64,000 bases of DNA, taken from Brevibacillus sp. JNUCC-41. GTDB lineage: Bacteria > Bacillota > Bacilli > Bacillales > DSM-1321. The DNA is taken from positions 2,317,001-2,381,000 of the forward strand of contig NZ_CP062163.1 of assembly GCF_014844095.1 (NCBI RefSeq), written 5' to 3'. The notes beneath the pieces were generated by a model that searched no databases, had not been told where the DNA came from, and saw nothing but the letters and a program-made list of their open reading frames with translations. The position numbers and the translations under genes were made by a program. Shown here piece after piece: positions 1 to 7,731 of this stretch. The stretch's first letter is position 1, and every line of letters begins with the position of its first letter.

Positions 1-57
1 TTCAATCGAACCTTTTCCAAAAATCACTTCCGGCATCACGAATTTAGTTATCGACAT
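1..57 (-). CDS. Iron-containing alcohol dehydrogenase, N-terminal fragment
   Basis: The reverse strand from an ATG at 57 encodes 19 residues (MSITKFVMPEVIFGKGSIE) before the window ends. The FGKGS-type stretch soon after the start is typical of the iron-dependent (group III) alcohol dehydrogenases. A good ribosome site (GGGAGAAGG) lies just upstream on the minus strand. Only the first strand of the nucleotide-binding domain is visible, so substrate and full length cannot be judged. Confidence 0.6.
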   Translation of the reverse strand, partial: MSITKFVMPEVIFGKGSIE

Positions 58-328
58 CTTTGCGCCTTCTCCCTGTGAAAATTCTATTCCTTCTGTATTA
101 TTTTCCCGAAAAAGAGCGAAAATCCTGTTTGGATTCCAGGTATTTTTATATAATCTGACAAAATATCGAATGATAAGGAACTTTTGGCACGAGTCAAACC
201 TCCTGTTAATTTCTTAAATTTGTAAATTCATTACTTTAGACATGTATGAATAGGGATAAACCTACCTAGTTGGTATTTTCTATATATTGTAAAATGGAGG
301 TGAAATCTATTAAACTGGGAGGCAATCT

Positions 329-1732
329 ATGAAAAAACAATTCCTATCGGTAACCTTAATCGCAGCATTGACACTCGGGACAGCCGGGACAACTACCGCT
401 TTAGCAACGCCACATCCATCGCCGGTGCTATCTGCTCCATCCACGGACAAGCAAGTCATTAAAAAAATCGATGCCGATCGAATCTACAAGAATATTGAAT
501 ACCTCTCACAAACACCTCGGGTCGCCGGTACCGATTCTGAGTATAAAGCCGTCCAATTCATCAAAAAGCAATTCAAATCTTATGGCTATAATGCCGATAT
601 CGAAGAGTTCAATTTTTTATCTTATACAGACCCAAATCTGGTCGAACTGTCCGTTGCCGGATTTGATGGGGAAATCCAAGCGAACCATTTAACCTATTCT
701 GTTAATGGGGACCTATCCGGTGAATTGGTATATGCCGGTTTAGGAACGAAAGAAGAGCTGGAGGAAACCGACGTTTCAGGGAAGATTGCCCTTATACAAA
801 GAGGGAGCCTCACTTTTGCAGAGAAAGTATTGAATGCAGCAGAAAAAGGGGCAGCGGGAGTCATCCTATTTAATAATGCAGATGGGGAATTAAACGGGAC
901 ACTCGGAGAGGATAATGACAAGTATATTCCATCTGTCACGATAACCAAAAAGGATGGAGAAGCCCTGCTGGAAAAATTGAATGCCGGGGTTAAATTGACA
1001 GCATCATTAAAAATCGAAGGAGCGTATTCCGGAGAAAAGACCTCTTATAATGTAGTGGCAACGAAAAAAGCAACAAAGAACAATAAAGCAAAAAAGAGCG
1101 ATATCATTTATATTACTGGACATCATGATTCCGTAGCAGGGGCACCCGGAGCGAATGATGATGCATCAGGAACATCCGTCACCCTTGAACTTGCACGTGT
1201 TCTGAAGAATCTTCCTACAGATACGGAAATTCGCTTCGTCACCTTTGGGGCCGAGGAAAATGGATTGCTAGGTTCACGGCATTATGTGAACAATCTCTCT
1301 GATGATGATATCAAGCGAACCATTGCCAACTTCAATCTGGATATGGTGGGAAGCAGGGATGCCGGGGATTTGGTCATTTTGACTAATGATGGAGAAATGA
1401 ACCTTGTAACCGATCTGGCCCAGGCATCAAGTACAAGACTGAATGGAGAGCCGACTCCATATGGACAAGGCGGGCGAAGTGACCATGTATCGTTTGCTGA
1501 AGCCGGGATTCCAGCTGCTTTATTCATCCACAGTCCATCAGAACCTTGGTATCATACTCCTGATGATACCATTGATAAAATCTCAAAAGAAAAGCTTCAA
1601 GATGTTGCCGAAATTGTCGGCACCGCTGTCTATGACCAAGCTAAAATCGAAGCTAAAAAACCTGATCCAAATCATAAAAAAGGAAAAAAGGTGAAAGTAC
1701 CGCAATTATTTGACGAAAAGGAATTCAAATAA
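329..1732 (+). CDS. Secreted M28 zinc aminopeptidase with PA domain (YwaD-like)
   Basis: A 467-residue exported metallopeptidase expected to release N-terminal amino acids from peptides outside the cell. Residues 1-27 form a signal peptide ending near ALA. A protease-associated (PA) domain covers roughly 120-225 and the M28 catalytic domain about 240-440. Two-zinc site residues are visible: H265 (HHD), D277 (NDDASG), E309/E310 (GAEENG), D338 (NLDMVG) and H409 (WYHTPDD). The start follows a GGGAGG site. The tail is Lys-rich. The gene stands alone between an upstream divergent dehydrogenase and a terminator. The family match to Bacillus YwaD-type aminopeptidases is strong; substrate preference is not readable. 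Confidence 0.9.
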   Translation: MKKQFLSVTLIAALTLGTAGTTTALATPHPSPVLSAPSTDKQVIKKIDADRIYKNIEYLSQTPRVAGTDSEYKAVQFIKKQFKSYGYNADIEEFNFLSYTDPNLVELSVAGFDGEIQANHLTYSVNGDLSGELVYAGLGTKEELEETDVSGKIALIQRGSLTFAEKVLNAAEKGAAGVILFNNADGELNGTLGEDNDKYIPSVTITKKDGEALLEKLNAGVKLTASLKIEGAYSGEKTSYNVVATKKATKNNKAKKSDIIYITGHHDSVAGAPGANDDASGTSVTLELARVLKNLPTDTEIRFVTFGAEENGLLGSRHYVNNLSDDDIKRTIANFNLDMVGSRDAGDLVILTNDGEMNLVTDLAQASSTRLNGEPTPYGQGGRSDHVSFAEAGIPAALFIHSPSEPWYHTPDDTIDKISKEKLQDVAEIVGTAVYDQAKIEAKKPDPNHKKGKKVKVPQLFDEKEFK

Positions 1733-1746
1733 TGCAGTAAATATTT

Positions 1747-1773
1747 AGAGGGTGCAGCCTGCACTCTCTTTTT
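1747..1773 (+). terminator. Terminator of the M28 peptidase gene
   Basis: A nine-pair stem (AGAGGGTGC / GCACTCTCT, one G-T pair) with a five-base loop is followed by a T run. Confidence 0.75.
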
Positions 1774-1966
1774 ATATTTAAAAATGGAAAACAGGGGTAA
1801 AAGGTCTAATCTGGAAATGGTGTCCATGGGGAAGATTCCCTAAACACCTAGCATAAATAGCTTATTTATCCCTATTTAACTCTAAGACTATAATCCTTAT
1901 AATGAAAAATATGAAAAATATGACAGTCTACATAATGAGAATAGTATGTTTGAGGTGATTTTTTTA

Positions 1967-2392
1967 GTGTATGCAAATTCATTGAGTGAAATTCACTCTG
2001 CCCTCTCCAGTAAAATGTCCGATGTGAATGAAAAAATCAATCGTTTGGAGCAGGCAAAAAGACAAATCAAAGACGAACAGAATGCTTCTCTGGGGGAAAT
2101 TGCTAAAATTAAAAATCCGGACTTGGGTAAAAGCTGGACGGGAAACCGTGCAGAAGACTTTCAAGATGCCCGCAGTGATGCATACAAGGCAATGACAACG
2201 ATCATTCATGATGATTATGACGACTATCAAGAGAAAATCGACGGTAAAATCATGATGCTTAATATAGAAAAAAAGGCTCTGAGTGCTGCAGGCACCATAG
2301 CCCATGAAGCCGATGTACTTTTAGGTAAAGGGGAAGCCGTCATAGATAAATTGGAAAGTAAAATATCATATTTAAAAGGGTGGTTGTTTTAA
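1967..2392 (+). CDS. YwqH-like DUF5082 protein, LXG toxin partner
   Basis: A small, highly charged helical protein (141 residues from the GTG at 1967). It has coiled-coil character near the N-terminus (KINRLEQAKRQIKDEQ) and a WxG-like SWTGNRAEDF turn, the hallmarks of the WXG100-like helpers encoded before LXG toxins. I chose the GTG at 1967 because GAGGTG sits 7-10 bases before it; an upstream in-frame ATG at 1946 lacks a site. Family members such as B. subtilis YwqH belong to type VII secretion (Yuk/Ess) toxin operons. It overlaps the next gene by one base (TAATG), indicating translational coupling. Confidence 0.8.
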   Translation: MYANSLSEIHSALSSKMSDVNEKINRLEQAKRQIKDEQNASLGEIAKIKNPDLGKSWTGNRAEDFQDARSDAYKAMTTIIHDDYDDYQEKIDGKIMMLNIEKKALSAAGTIAHEADVLLGKGEAVIDKLESKISYLKGWLF

Positions 2393-2682
2393 TGACGACA
2401 ATCAAACTGAATCATCCTGCCGTAACGAAGCAAGTCGATCAGGTGAAGACGGCACTTGGTACAGTCACGCTTGGAAATTTGCCGGCCGGCGAGCTTGGCA
2501 GCAATAAATTGGAATTCACCTCGAAATGGATCGACCGGGAAACGAACCTGGAAAAGGTCTTCGAGCAATATATTAAAATCGTCCAGAAAAATGTGGAAGA
2601 TACCCGTGCAAACATTGACTTATTAAAAGAACAGGATGAAGCCATCGCCCATGTGTCTTCACATGGGTATCCTACGCGATGA
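2392..2682 (+). CDS. YwqI-like DUF5344 protein, LXG toxin partner
   Basis: A 96-residue helical protein starting MTTIKLNHPAV at the ATG that overlaps the stop of the preceding gene. Size, position and composition match the YwqI/DUF5344 family, the second small WXG100-like partner in LXG cassettes, thought to help deliver the toxin through the type VII secretion machine. It overlaps the toxin gene by four bases (ATGA), so all three genes should be translated together. No catalytic motif is seen. Confidence 0.78.
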   Translation: MTTIKLNHPAVTKQVDQVKTALGTVTLGNLPAGELGSNKLEFTSKWIDRETNLEKVFEQYIKIVQKNVEDTRANIDLLKEQDEAIAHVSSHGYPTR

Positions 2683-4832
2683 AAATATATGAAGCCAAGA
2701 CATTGACGGCCGCAACCAAGTCGCGCGCCAAGCAATATGAAGAACTAAAGAAGGAAGTCGCAGCCCTGAAAAAGGAATTTCAGGGCATCGTCGGCTTGGA
2801 CAACGAGTTTCAAGGGGCCGGTGCCACTGCCATCAAAAGCTTCTATGAAGCGCAAATCGAGGTGGCGGACGCCTGGATGGAACTATTCACGACACAGATC
2901 AGTTTTTTGGAAGGCATTCCGGCCAGCCTGGAAGAGGCGGACCTCTCCGGAAATACGGTGGTCGAGGTTCCCTTTTTAGATGGTGAAGTCTCGAACGGCA
3001 TCAACCAAGCGAAGTCGCTTGTCGATGAACAAGCGAACGATCTCCAAAGGATCCTCGCCAGCATTGACGATATCCTGCCTCTTGATAGGTTCGACCAAAA
3101 GGACTTTAATGAAAAAATCACGCTGGCCGGACAAAGGCTGGAAGATACCGTGACAAAGGTCGAGAATGTCGACAGGCAATTGGTCGAGGAATACGAAGTG
3201 TCCGTCGGGCAGGAAAACGTGGCCGTTGGCCTCTTCCGCGCCTTGCTTGATGCCACCAAACAGGACGGCAACGTTTCGCCGATGACGTTCAACCAATCGG
3301 CATTCAAGAATAGTGACGTCTATCAAGTGAAGGATGAGGTCGCCGGTCAGATGAAAGACTATCAGACCTTCAAAAAGCAGCAAGCCGAAGCCCGGAAAAT
3401 CGAACAAGAAATGGAAGAACTCGAAAACCGCCCATGGTACGAAAAAGCCTGGGATACGACAAAAACCTTTACAGGGGAATTCACGGGATATTATGATTCA
3501 ATCAGGGCCTCAACCGGAGTCGATCCAGTAACGGGACGCAAGCTGTCCGATGCCGAACGAATCGCAGCCGGCGCCATGGCAGCCGCTGGATTCATCCCCG
3601 TCGTCGGCTGGGCCGGCCGGGCCATCAAGGGCGGCAGCGCCATCTACAAAACCGCCAAAGGACTCAACGCAGCGAACCACGCGCTCGATGCCTATAAAAC
3701 GACAAAAGGCTTTAGCCTCCTCCAGAAAACCGAATACGGGATATACGGACTCCTCGCCGCCAACGGCCTCTTTGAGGCCGTCGCCGGCAAAGACATGTTC
3801 GGCAACCAGCTAACCGAGGAACAGCGCCAGAACGGGCTGTTGATGGCACTTGGAATCGGTGGCGTGGCAGGTGCGGCTAAAATCGCTGATAAAGTAGCGA
3901 GTGGTACAAAGCTCGTCCCTTACAGCAAGGAATTTGCGCAAAAGCAGGTTCAGAAGGTTCAAGCCATCATCAACGGTATCGGCAAAGCCACATATGAAAA
4001 TGTGATAAAGGTGGGTAAAGCCACTGGGAATGTTGCGAAAACAACCGGCCGTTTTATTACCAATGAAACAAAAAACTTTAAGGAAATTGCTGTATCTCAT
4101 GGGAAAGTGGCTGGACGGACAATTGGTGAAATCAAAATGCCTGTTCTCAGACCATCCCTTCAACCTGCTGGGCATAATATGGTTGGACTTGAAACTGATT
4201 CAGTAAAAGTGAAGGAGCTCGTACAGAAATTTAGTGTTAGAGGTGGGGCCAGTGAAGCAACCCCTACAATTAGTAATATAGCCGAAGCTCATGAATGGGG
4301 AGAAGCGTACTACGCTAAGTGGTTAGATTCTTTGACCGAAAGCGAAAAGGCAGCAATTAAACAATACACTGGAAATGATTATCAATATATTAATAAATAT
4401 TTGAGAGGAATTGAAAATTCTTTATATGGAATAGATAAGCAGGTTATTGATGATATTAAAAGTGGCCTGAATAAAGCAGCAGTTCCACATGATATGCAGA
4501 TCTTTAGAGGAACTGACCTCACGCCATTAGAAAGTATTTTAAAAATAGACGACCATGGTAATATAGATTTGGGTTCGTTAATAGGAAAGACTTTTAAGGA
4601 TGAAGCATTTGTGAGTACTGCGATTGTAAAAGAGTCATCATTTGATTATAAACAGGTTTCTTGGACTATAAATGTTCCAAAAGGAGCGAACGCTGCTTAC
4701 GTTGGGAAAATTAGTGAATTTCCTGATGAGGCCGAGTTACTTCTAAATGCTGGTCAAGAATTACTTATCAAAGATGCCAATGAGGATGCGTATGGTAAGC
4801 TGCATCTTGTATTAGACTTAAACAAAAAGTAG
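2679..4832 (+). CDS. LXG polymorphic toxin with C-terminal ADP-ribosyltransferase domain
   Basis: A 717-residue modular toxin. The N-terminal LXG domain (about 1-210, with EFQGAGATAIKSFY) targets type VII secretion. A pre-toxin TG-type linker (about 275-360, TGVDPVTGRKLSDAERIAAG, then hydrophobic helices) follows. The C-terminal 180 residues carry the R-S-E signature of ADP-ribosyltransferase exoenzymes: R610 in IFRGTDL, S646-T647 in FVSTAI, and E684-A-E686 in DEAELL. An ExE loop is typical of enzymes that modify arginine. The coding DNA turns from GC-rich to AT-rich at about 4.1-4.2 kb, consistent with swapping of the toxin tip. The next gene is an ADP-ribosylglycohydrolase. Domain assignment is strong; the protein target is unknown. 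Confidence 0.9.
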   Translation: MKIYEAKTLTAATKSRAKQYEELKKEVAALKKEFQGIVGLDNEFQGAGATAIKSFYEAQIEVADAWMELFTTQISFLEGIPASLEEADLSGNTVVEVPFLDGEVSNGINQAKSLVDEQANDLQRILASIDDILPLDRFDQKDFNEKITLAGQRLEDTVTKVENVDRQLVEEYEVSVGQENVAVGLFRALLDATKQDGNVSPMTFNQSAFKNSDVYQVKDEVAGQMKDYQTFKKQQAEARKIEQEMEELENRPWYEKAWDTTKTFTGEFTGYYDSIRASTGVDPVTGRKLSDAERIAAGAMAAAGFIPVVGWAGRAIKGGSAIYKTAKGLNAANHALDAYKTTKGFSLLQKTEYGIYGLLAANGLFEAVAGKDMFGNQLTEEQRQNGLLMALGIGGVAGAAKIADKVASGTKLVPYSKEFAQKQVQKVQAIINGIGKATYENVIKVGKATGNVAKTTGRFITNETKNFKEIAVSHGKVAGRTIGEIKMPVLRPSLQPAGHNMVGLETDSVKVKELVQKFSVRGGASEATPTISNIAEAHEWGEAYYAKWLDSLTESEKAAIKQYTGNDYQYINKYLRGIENSLYGIDKQVIDDIKSGLNKAAVPHDMQIFRGTDLTPLESILKIDDHGNIDLGSLIGKTFKDEAFVSTAIVKESSFDYKQVSWTINVPKGANAAYVGKISEFPDEAELLLNAGQELLIKDANEDAYGKLHLVLDLNKK

Positions 4833-4841
4833 GTGTAAAGA

Positions 4842-5864
4842 ATGGCAGGCAGAAGAATGGTAGACAGATGGGAAGAAGATAACAAGATTTTTATGAGTTT
4901 AGCTATTAAGAAAAGAGTATTACCGAGTATGTATGGCGGTATTATCGGAGACATGCTTGGTGTTCCAGTTGAATTTAAAAAAAGAGGGACATTCACTATT
5001 AATGATATAACGGGATATGGAACCTATAATCAGCCGCCAGGTACCTGGTCGGATGATACTTCGTTAACTTTATGTTTAATTGAAAACTTAATTGAAAAAA
5101 GCGATTCAGCGGAGCTAATGCAAAAATTCGTTCAGTATATGGAATCTGGTTATTGGACACCACATCATGAAATGTTCGATATTGGCAGAACGACCAGTGA
5201 AGCCATAACCAAGTTTAAAAATGGAACGCCAGCGCAAGAATGTGGCGGAAATGCAATGTTTGATAATGGGAATGGGGCGTTGATGAGGATTGCTCCAGTA
5301 GCATTTATCCTTATTAATAACTTTAATTTCATTGAAAAAATCCAAACCATTAAAAAGTATACGGAAGTAACCCATGCACATCCGCGTTCTGTGGTAGGTT
5401 CCATTATTTATGTCGAGTTTTTACTTAGACTTTATTATAATAATTCTCCTGAAGATGCAATAAGACAAACAAAAAAACTTTTTGATGAGAATTTTGATAA
5501 AGATCATATATACCAAAAAGAGCTGCAATCTTATTCAAGAATTTTTGAGGAAGATTTCTTTTCATTACCACAAGAAGAAATTCAGTCAGATGGTTATGTC
5601 GTTCATACGTTAGAAGCAGCCATTTGGTGTTTAGGAAATTCAGATTCATTTAGCGAAGCCGTTTTAAAAGCAGTGAATCTAGGGGATGATACGGATACAG
5701 TAGGTGCCATTACAGGTACAATGGCAGGTATGTACTATAAAATGAACGACATTCCTAAAGAATGGCTTGAGAAAATCAAAAGAAAAGAAGATATCGATGA
5801 ATTAATTAATCAATTCCATAGTTTTTGTGCAGATAAAGCAATTAAAGAAGAGTATGGAGATTGA
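4842..5864 (+). CDS. ADP-ribosylglycohydrolase (DraG/ARH family), likely immunity enzyme
   Basis: A 340-residue enzyme of the family that removes ADP-ribose from modified residues using a metal cluster. Visible motifs are GDMLGVPVEF, WSDDTSLTLCL (D71-D72-T73), GNGALMRIAP, THAHPRSV and the C-terminal GDDTDTVGA (D282, D283, D285). The ATG at 4842 is preceded by TAGGTG, which overlaps the stop of the toxin gene nine bases upstream, so the two genes are co-transcribed. Adjacency to an ADP-ribosyltransferase toxin suggests it protects the producer by reversing the modification, as known for Tri1 against the type VI toxin Tre1. Protection by this protein is inference. Confidence 0.88.
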   Translation: MAGRRMVDRWEEDNKIFMSLAIKKRVLPSMYGGIIGDMLGVPVEFKKRGTFTINDITGYGTYNQPPGTWSDDTSLTLCLIENLIEKSDSAELMQKFVQYMESGYWTPHHEMFDIGRTTSEAITKFKNGTPAQECGGNAMFDNGNGALMRIAPVAFILINNFNFIEKIQTIKKYTEVTHAHPRSVVGSIIYVEFLLRLYYNNSPEDAIRQTKKLFDENFDKDHIYQKELQSYSRIFEEDFFSLPQEEIQSDGYVVHTLEAAIWCLGNSDSFSEAVLKAVNLGDDTDTVGAITGTMAGMYYKMNDIPKEWLEKIKRKEDIDELINQFHSFCADKAIKEEYGD

Positions 5865-5881
5865 TGTAAATCACCCATATA

Positions 5882-5917
5882 AAAGCCCCCTATAAAAGTC
5901 CTTTATAGGGGGTTTTT
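5882..5917 (+). terminator. Terminator of the LXG toxin operon
   Basis: A stem of 11-12 pairs (CCCCCTATAAA against TTTATAGGGGG) with a short loop and a T5 tail closes the toxin/immunity operon. Confidence 0.9.
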
Positions 5918-6002
5918 ATGTCTAGAGTCCAGTTTATGCTATGTTAAACGGGTAGCGAAGCAGTTTGAATTTGGGTGATGGAGAATGGAGTGAGTGGAAA
6001 AA

Positions 6003-6392
6003 ATGATAAGAAAAGGTGAGTATACGATCTATAATGGGAAAGAGTATAGATTCATAGAATCGAATACAGTGGGAGCTATTGAATTAATAACCAATGATAA
6101 AAAAGATATGGGCAATGGCTTTACTTATTATAAAAATAATATTTACACGAAAATAGTAGGTTTAAATGAAGTTAAAGAATTATATTCTAATAATCCCTAT
6201 GCTGTATACAAGGGAAAGCTGTTTCCAGCATCAGAAGAAAGAACAACTGGTAAAGTATTGTTAGTTACAACAAACACTGAACTCGCTAAAAGGATGGGTT
6301 TTGAACGTACAGATAAATATATGTACTCCAAATCTGTTGAATGGGATAAAGTGGAGATAATCGAGGAGAGGAAGCCCTATTCAATAGATTAA
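6003..6392 (+). CDS. Small AT-rich protein, immunity-like paralogue A
   Basis: A 129-residue soluble protein starting MIRKGEYTIYNGKEYRF. It has no signal peptide or membrane segment and I do not recognise the family. It is a paralogue of the product at 6749-7135: the N-terminal halves have diverged, while the last 40 or so residues, from TTNTELAK to the end, are nearly identical. The start is chosen by analogy with that paralogue (GGAG 12 bases upstream); a GTG at 5994 is possible. Position behind a toxin/immunity pair suggests a spare immunity gene, but nothing in the sequence proves it. Confidence 0.65.
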   Translation: MIRKGEYTIYNGKEYRFIESNTVGAIELITNDKKDMGNGFTYYKNNIYTKIVGLNEVKELYSNNPYAVYKGKLFPASEERTTGKVLLVTTNTELAKRMGFERTDKYMYSKSVEWDKVEIIEERKPYSID

Positions 6393-6445
6393 ATATTTTC
6401 GTTTCAAATGCGATTTATATTTATTGCACTATATAGGAGAATAAA

Positions 6446-6724
6446 ATGGATAATAAGAAAAAGCAGTTAATCAATCAAATAAAAGTTGTAATAAATAATC
6501 TTGAAAATGATTATTATAATGAAATTACTAGCGGCGTTTTACAACTTATATATATAAGATATAAGAATGCATTGAAATCATTGGAGGATAATGAAGATAT
6601 AAGAGAATTAAATATAAAAGGTGGCATAAGGGCGTATATGGATAGTTATAGTGACTATCAAAATCCATTATTAGAAGAATTACATAAAGCTGAAAAATTA
6701 TATAATGAATTATTGAATACTTGA
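6446..6724 (+). CDS. Hypothetical 92-residue helical protein
   Basis: A small charged protein, predicted all-helical (repeated KSLEDNEDIRELN-like stretches) and without signal or membrane segment, behind a TAGGAG site. It lies between the two duplicated genes with 53 and 24 bases of spacing, so the three may form one transcript. The family is not recognised. Small helical proteins in such positions are often immunity proteins for polymorphic toxins; this is context only. Confidence 0.6.
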   Translation: MDNKKKQLINQIKVVINNLENDYYNEITSGVLQLIYIRYKNALKSLEDNEDIRELNIKGGIRAYMDSYSDYQNPLLEELHKAEKLYNELLNT

Positions 6725-6748
6725 TAAAGTTTGAAAGTGGAGGAACCT

Positions 6749-7135
6749 ATGATAAGAAAAGGAAAGTATGCAATGCATATTGGTAGCGAGTATAGTTTTA
6801 ATCTACTGGAAGATAAGTCTATAAGGTTAATAAGTCATAAACAAGCTGATTTATCTCAAGGTTTCAAACATTTAGATGAAAATATCTATATAAAAAATGT
6901 TTCTGTAGAAGAGGTAGAAAATTTATTTAAGATAAATTCAAAGGCAATATATAAGGGAAGGGTGTTTCCAGCATCTGAAGATAGAAAAACCGGAAAAGTA
7001 TTGTTGGATACAACAAACACTGAACTTGCCAAAAAGATGGGGTTTGAACGTACAGATAAATATATGTACTCCAAATCTGTGGAATGGGATGAGGTGGAGA
7101 TAATCGAGGAGAGGAAACCCTATTCATTAGATTAA
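6749..7135 (+). CDS. Small AT-rich protein, immunity-like paralogue B
   Basis: A 128-residue protein starting MIRKGKYAMHIGSEY behind GGAGG six bases upstream. It shares the near-identical C-terminal block (TTNTELAKKMGFERTDKYMY and the following 20 residues) with the product at 6003-6392, and the DNA of that block is about 90% identical. The N-terminal halves align only loosely (KDMGNGF / ADLSQGF, NIYTK / NIYIK). That is the pattern of a duplicated gene diverging in one half or being shuffled. No known domain is recognised. Confidence 0.65.
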   Translation: MIRKGKYAMHIGSEYSFNLLEDKSIRLISHKQADLSQGFKHLDENIYIKNVSVEEVENLFKINSKAIYKGRVFPASEDRKTGKVLLDTTNTELAKKMGFERTDKYMYSKSVEWDEVEIIEERKPYSLD

Positions 7136-7298
7136 TTTCCTCATTTAAACGCCTTTAAGGTCCGTTAGTTCTTTACATAAAGTAAAAGTGATTATTCGTT
7201 CAAAAAGTGGGTATAAAGTATTGAGCGGTCTTTCATTTAATATCTAGCACTAAGTTTTCTTTATGTTGAATAAGGAGAATTTGGTGGGAGGTGATTAA

Positions 7299-7490
7299 AT
7301 GAGGAAAGCCTATGGTATAAAAAGTTTAATAATTTACCTTGAGTCGGTAAATTATCCAATTACCGAAGAGGAAATCAATGATCTAATATTAAATAAAAAG
7401 ATACCCCATCTCAGACCCATCAATAATTTGCTGATTTTTAATTTAGATCATATTGATGGCTGGCTTAGTGATCAGCAATTCAAGCCTTAG
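7299..7490 (+). CDS. Small excisionase-like helix-turn-helix protein
   Basis: A 63-residue protein starting at an ATG with a near-perfect GGGAGGTGATT site. The pattern PITEEEINDLILNKKIPHLRPINNLLIFNLDHIDGW resembles small MerR/excisionase-type DNA-binding proteins, with a helix-turn-helix, an IPH...R wing and a closing DxWL-like helix. It sits at the end of the toxin island and could be a remnant of a mobile element or a local regulator. No integrase is nearby. Confidence 0.5.
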   Translation: MRKAYGIKSLIIYLESVNYPITEEEINDLILNKKIPHLRPINNLLIFNLDHIDGWLSDQQFKP

Positions 7491-7497
7491 TTAATTG

Positions 7498-7522
7498 AAG
7501 CCCTGCTTTAAGTGGGGCTTTG
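7498..7522 (+). terminator. Weak stem-loop after the excisionase-like gene
   Basis: AAGCCC pairs with GGGCTT across an 11-base loop. There is no long T run, so this is a weak candidate terminator. Confidence 0.4.
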
Positions 7523-7545
7523 ATGAATATGTTGTACAAAAGGAA

Positions 7546-7587
7546 AAGCTAGCCAAGGGGTTTCTTGAAAACCTTGGCTAGCTTTTT
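7546..7587 (+). terminator. Strong terminator hairpin
   Basis: A 12-pair perfect stem (AGCTAGCCAAGG / CCTTGGCTAGCT) is followed by T5. It probably ends transcription from the small genes on the left. Confidence 0.85.
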
Positions 7588-7731
7588 GTTTATCTCTTCA
7601 TTTTCGAAAAAAAGAGGATCCTGCATATTGGTTGCTAATTGTATAAGGAATTTAAAGTCAACGAATCAGCCCCAGTTGAGTTAGTAATGACAGTATTCTC
7701 CCGTTACAATATCGGCCGAAGGTGCCAGGAT

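Noticed and set aside
471..692. Frames inside the M28 peptidase, the LXG toxin and other large genes on alternative frames
   Set aside because: They are shadows of well-supported genes with conserved motifs and have no own ribosome sites.
4842..5864. ADP-ribosylglycohydrolase as a general housekeeping enzyme unrelated to the toxin
   Set aside because: Its ribosome site overlaps the toxin stop and both share one terminator, so a functional link is more likely, although this remains unproven.
7299..7490. Prophage boundary
   Set aside because: Only a single excisionase-like protein is present; there is no integrase, structural phage gene or attachment repeat.
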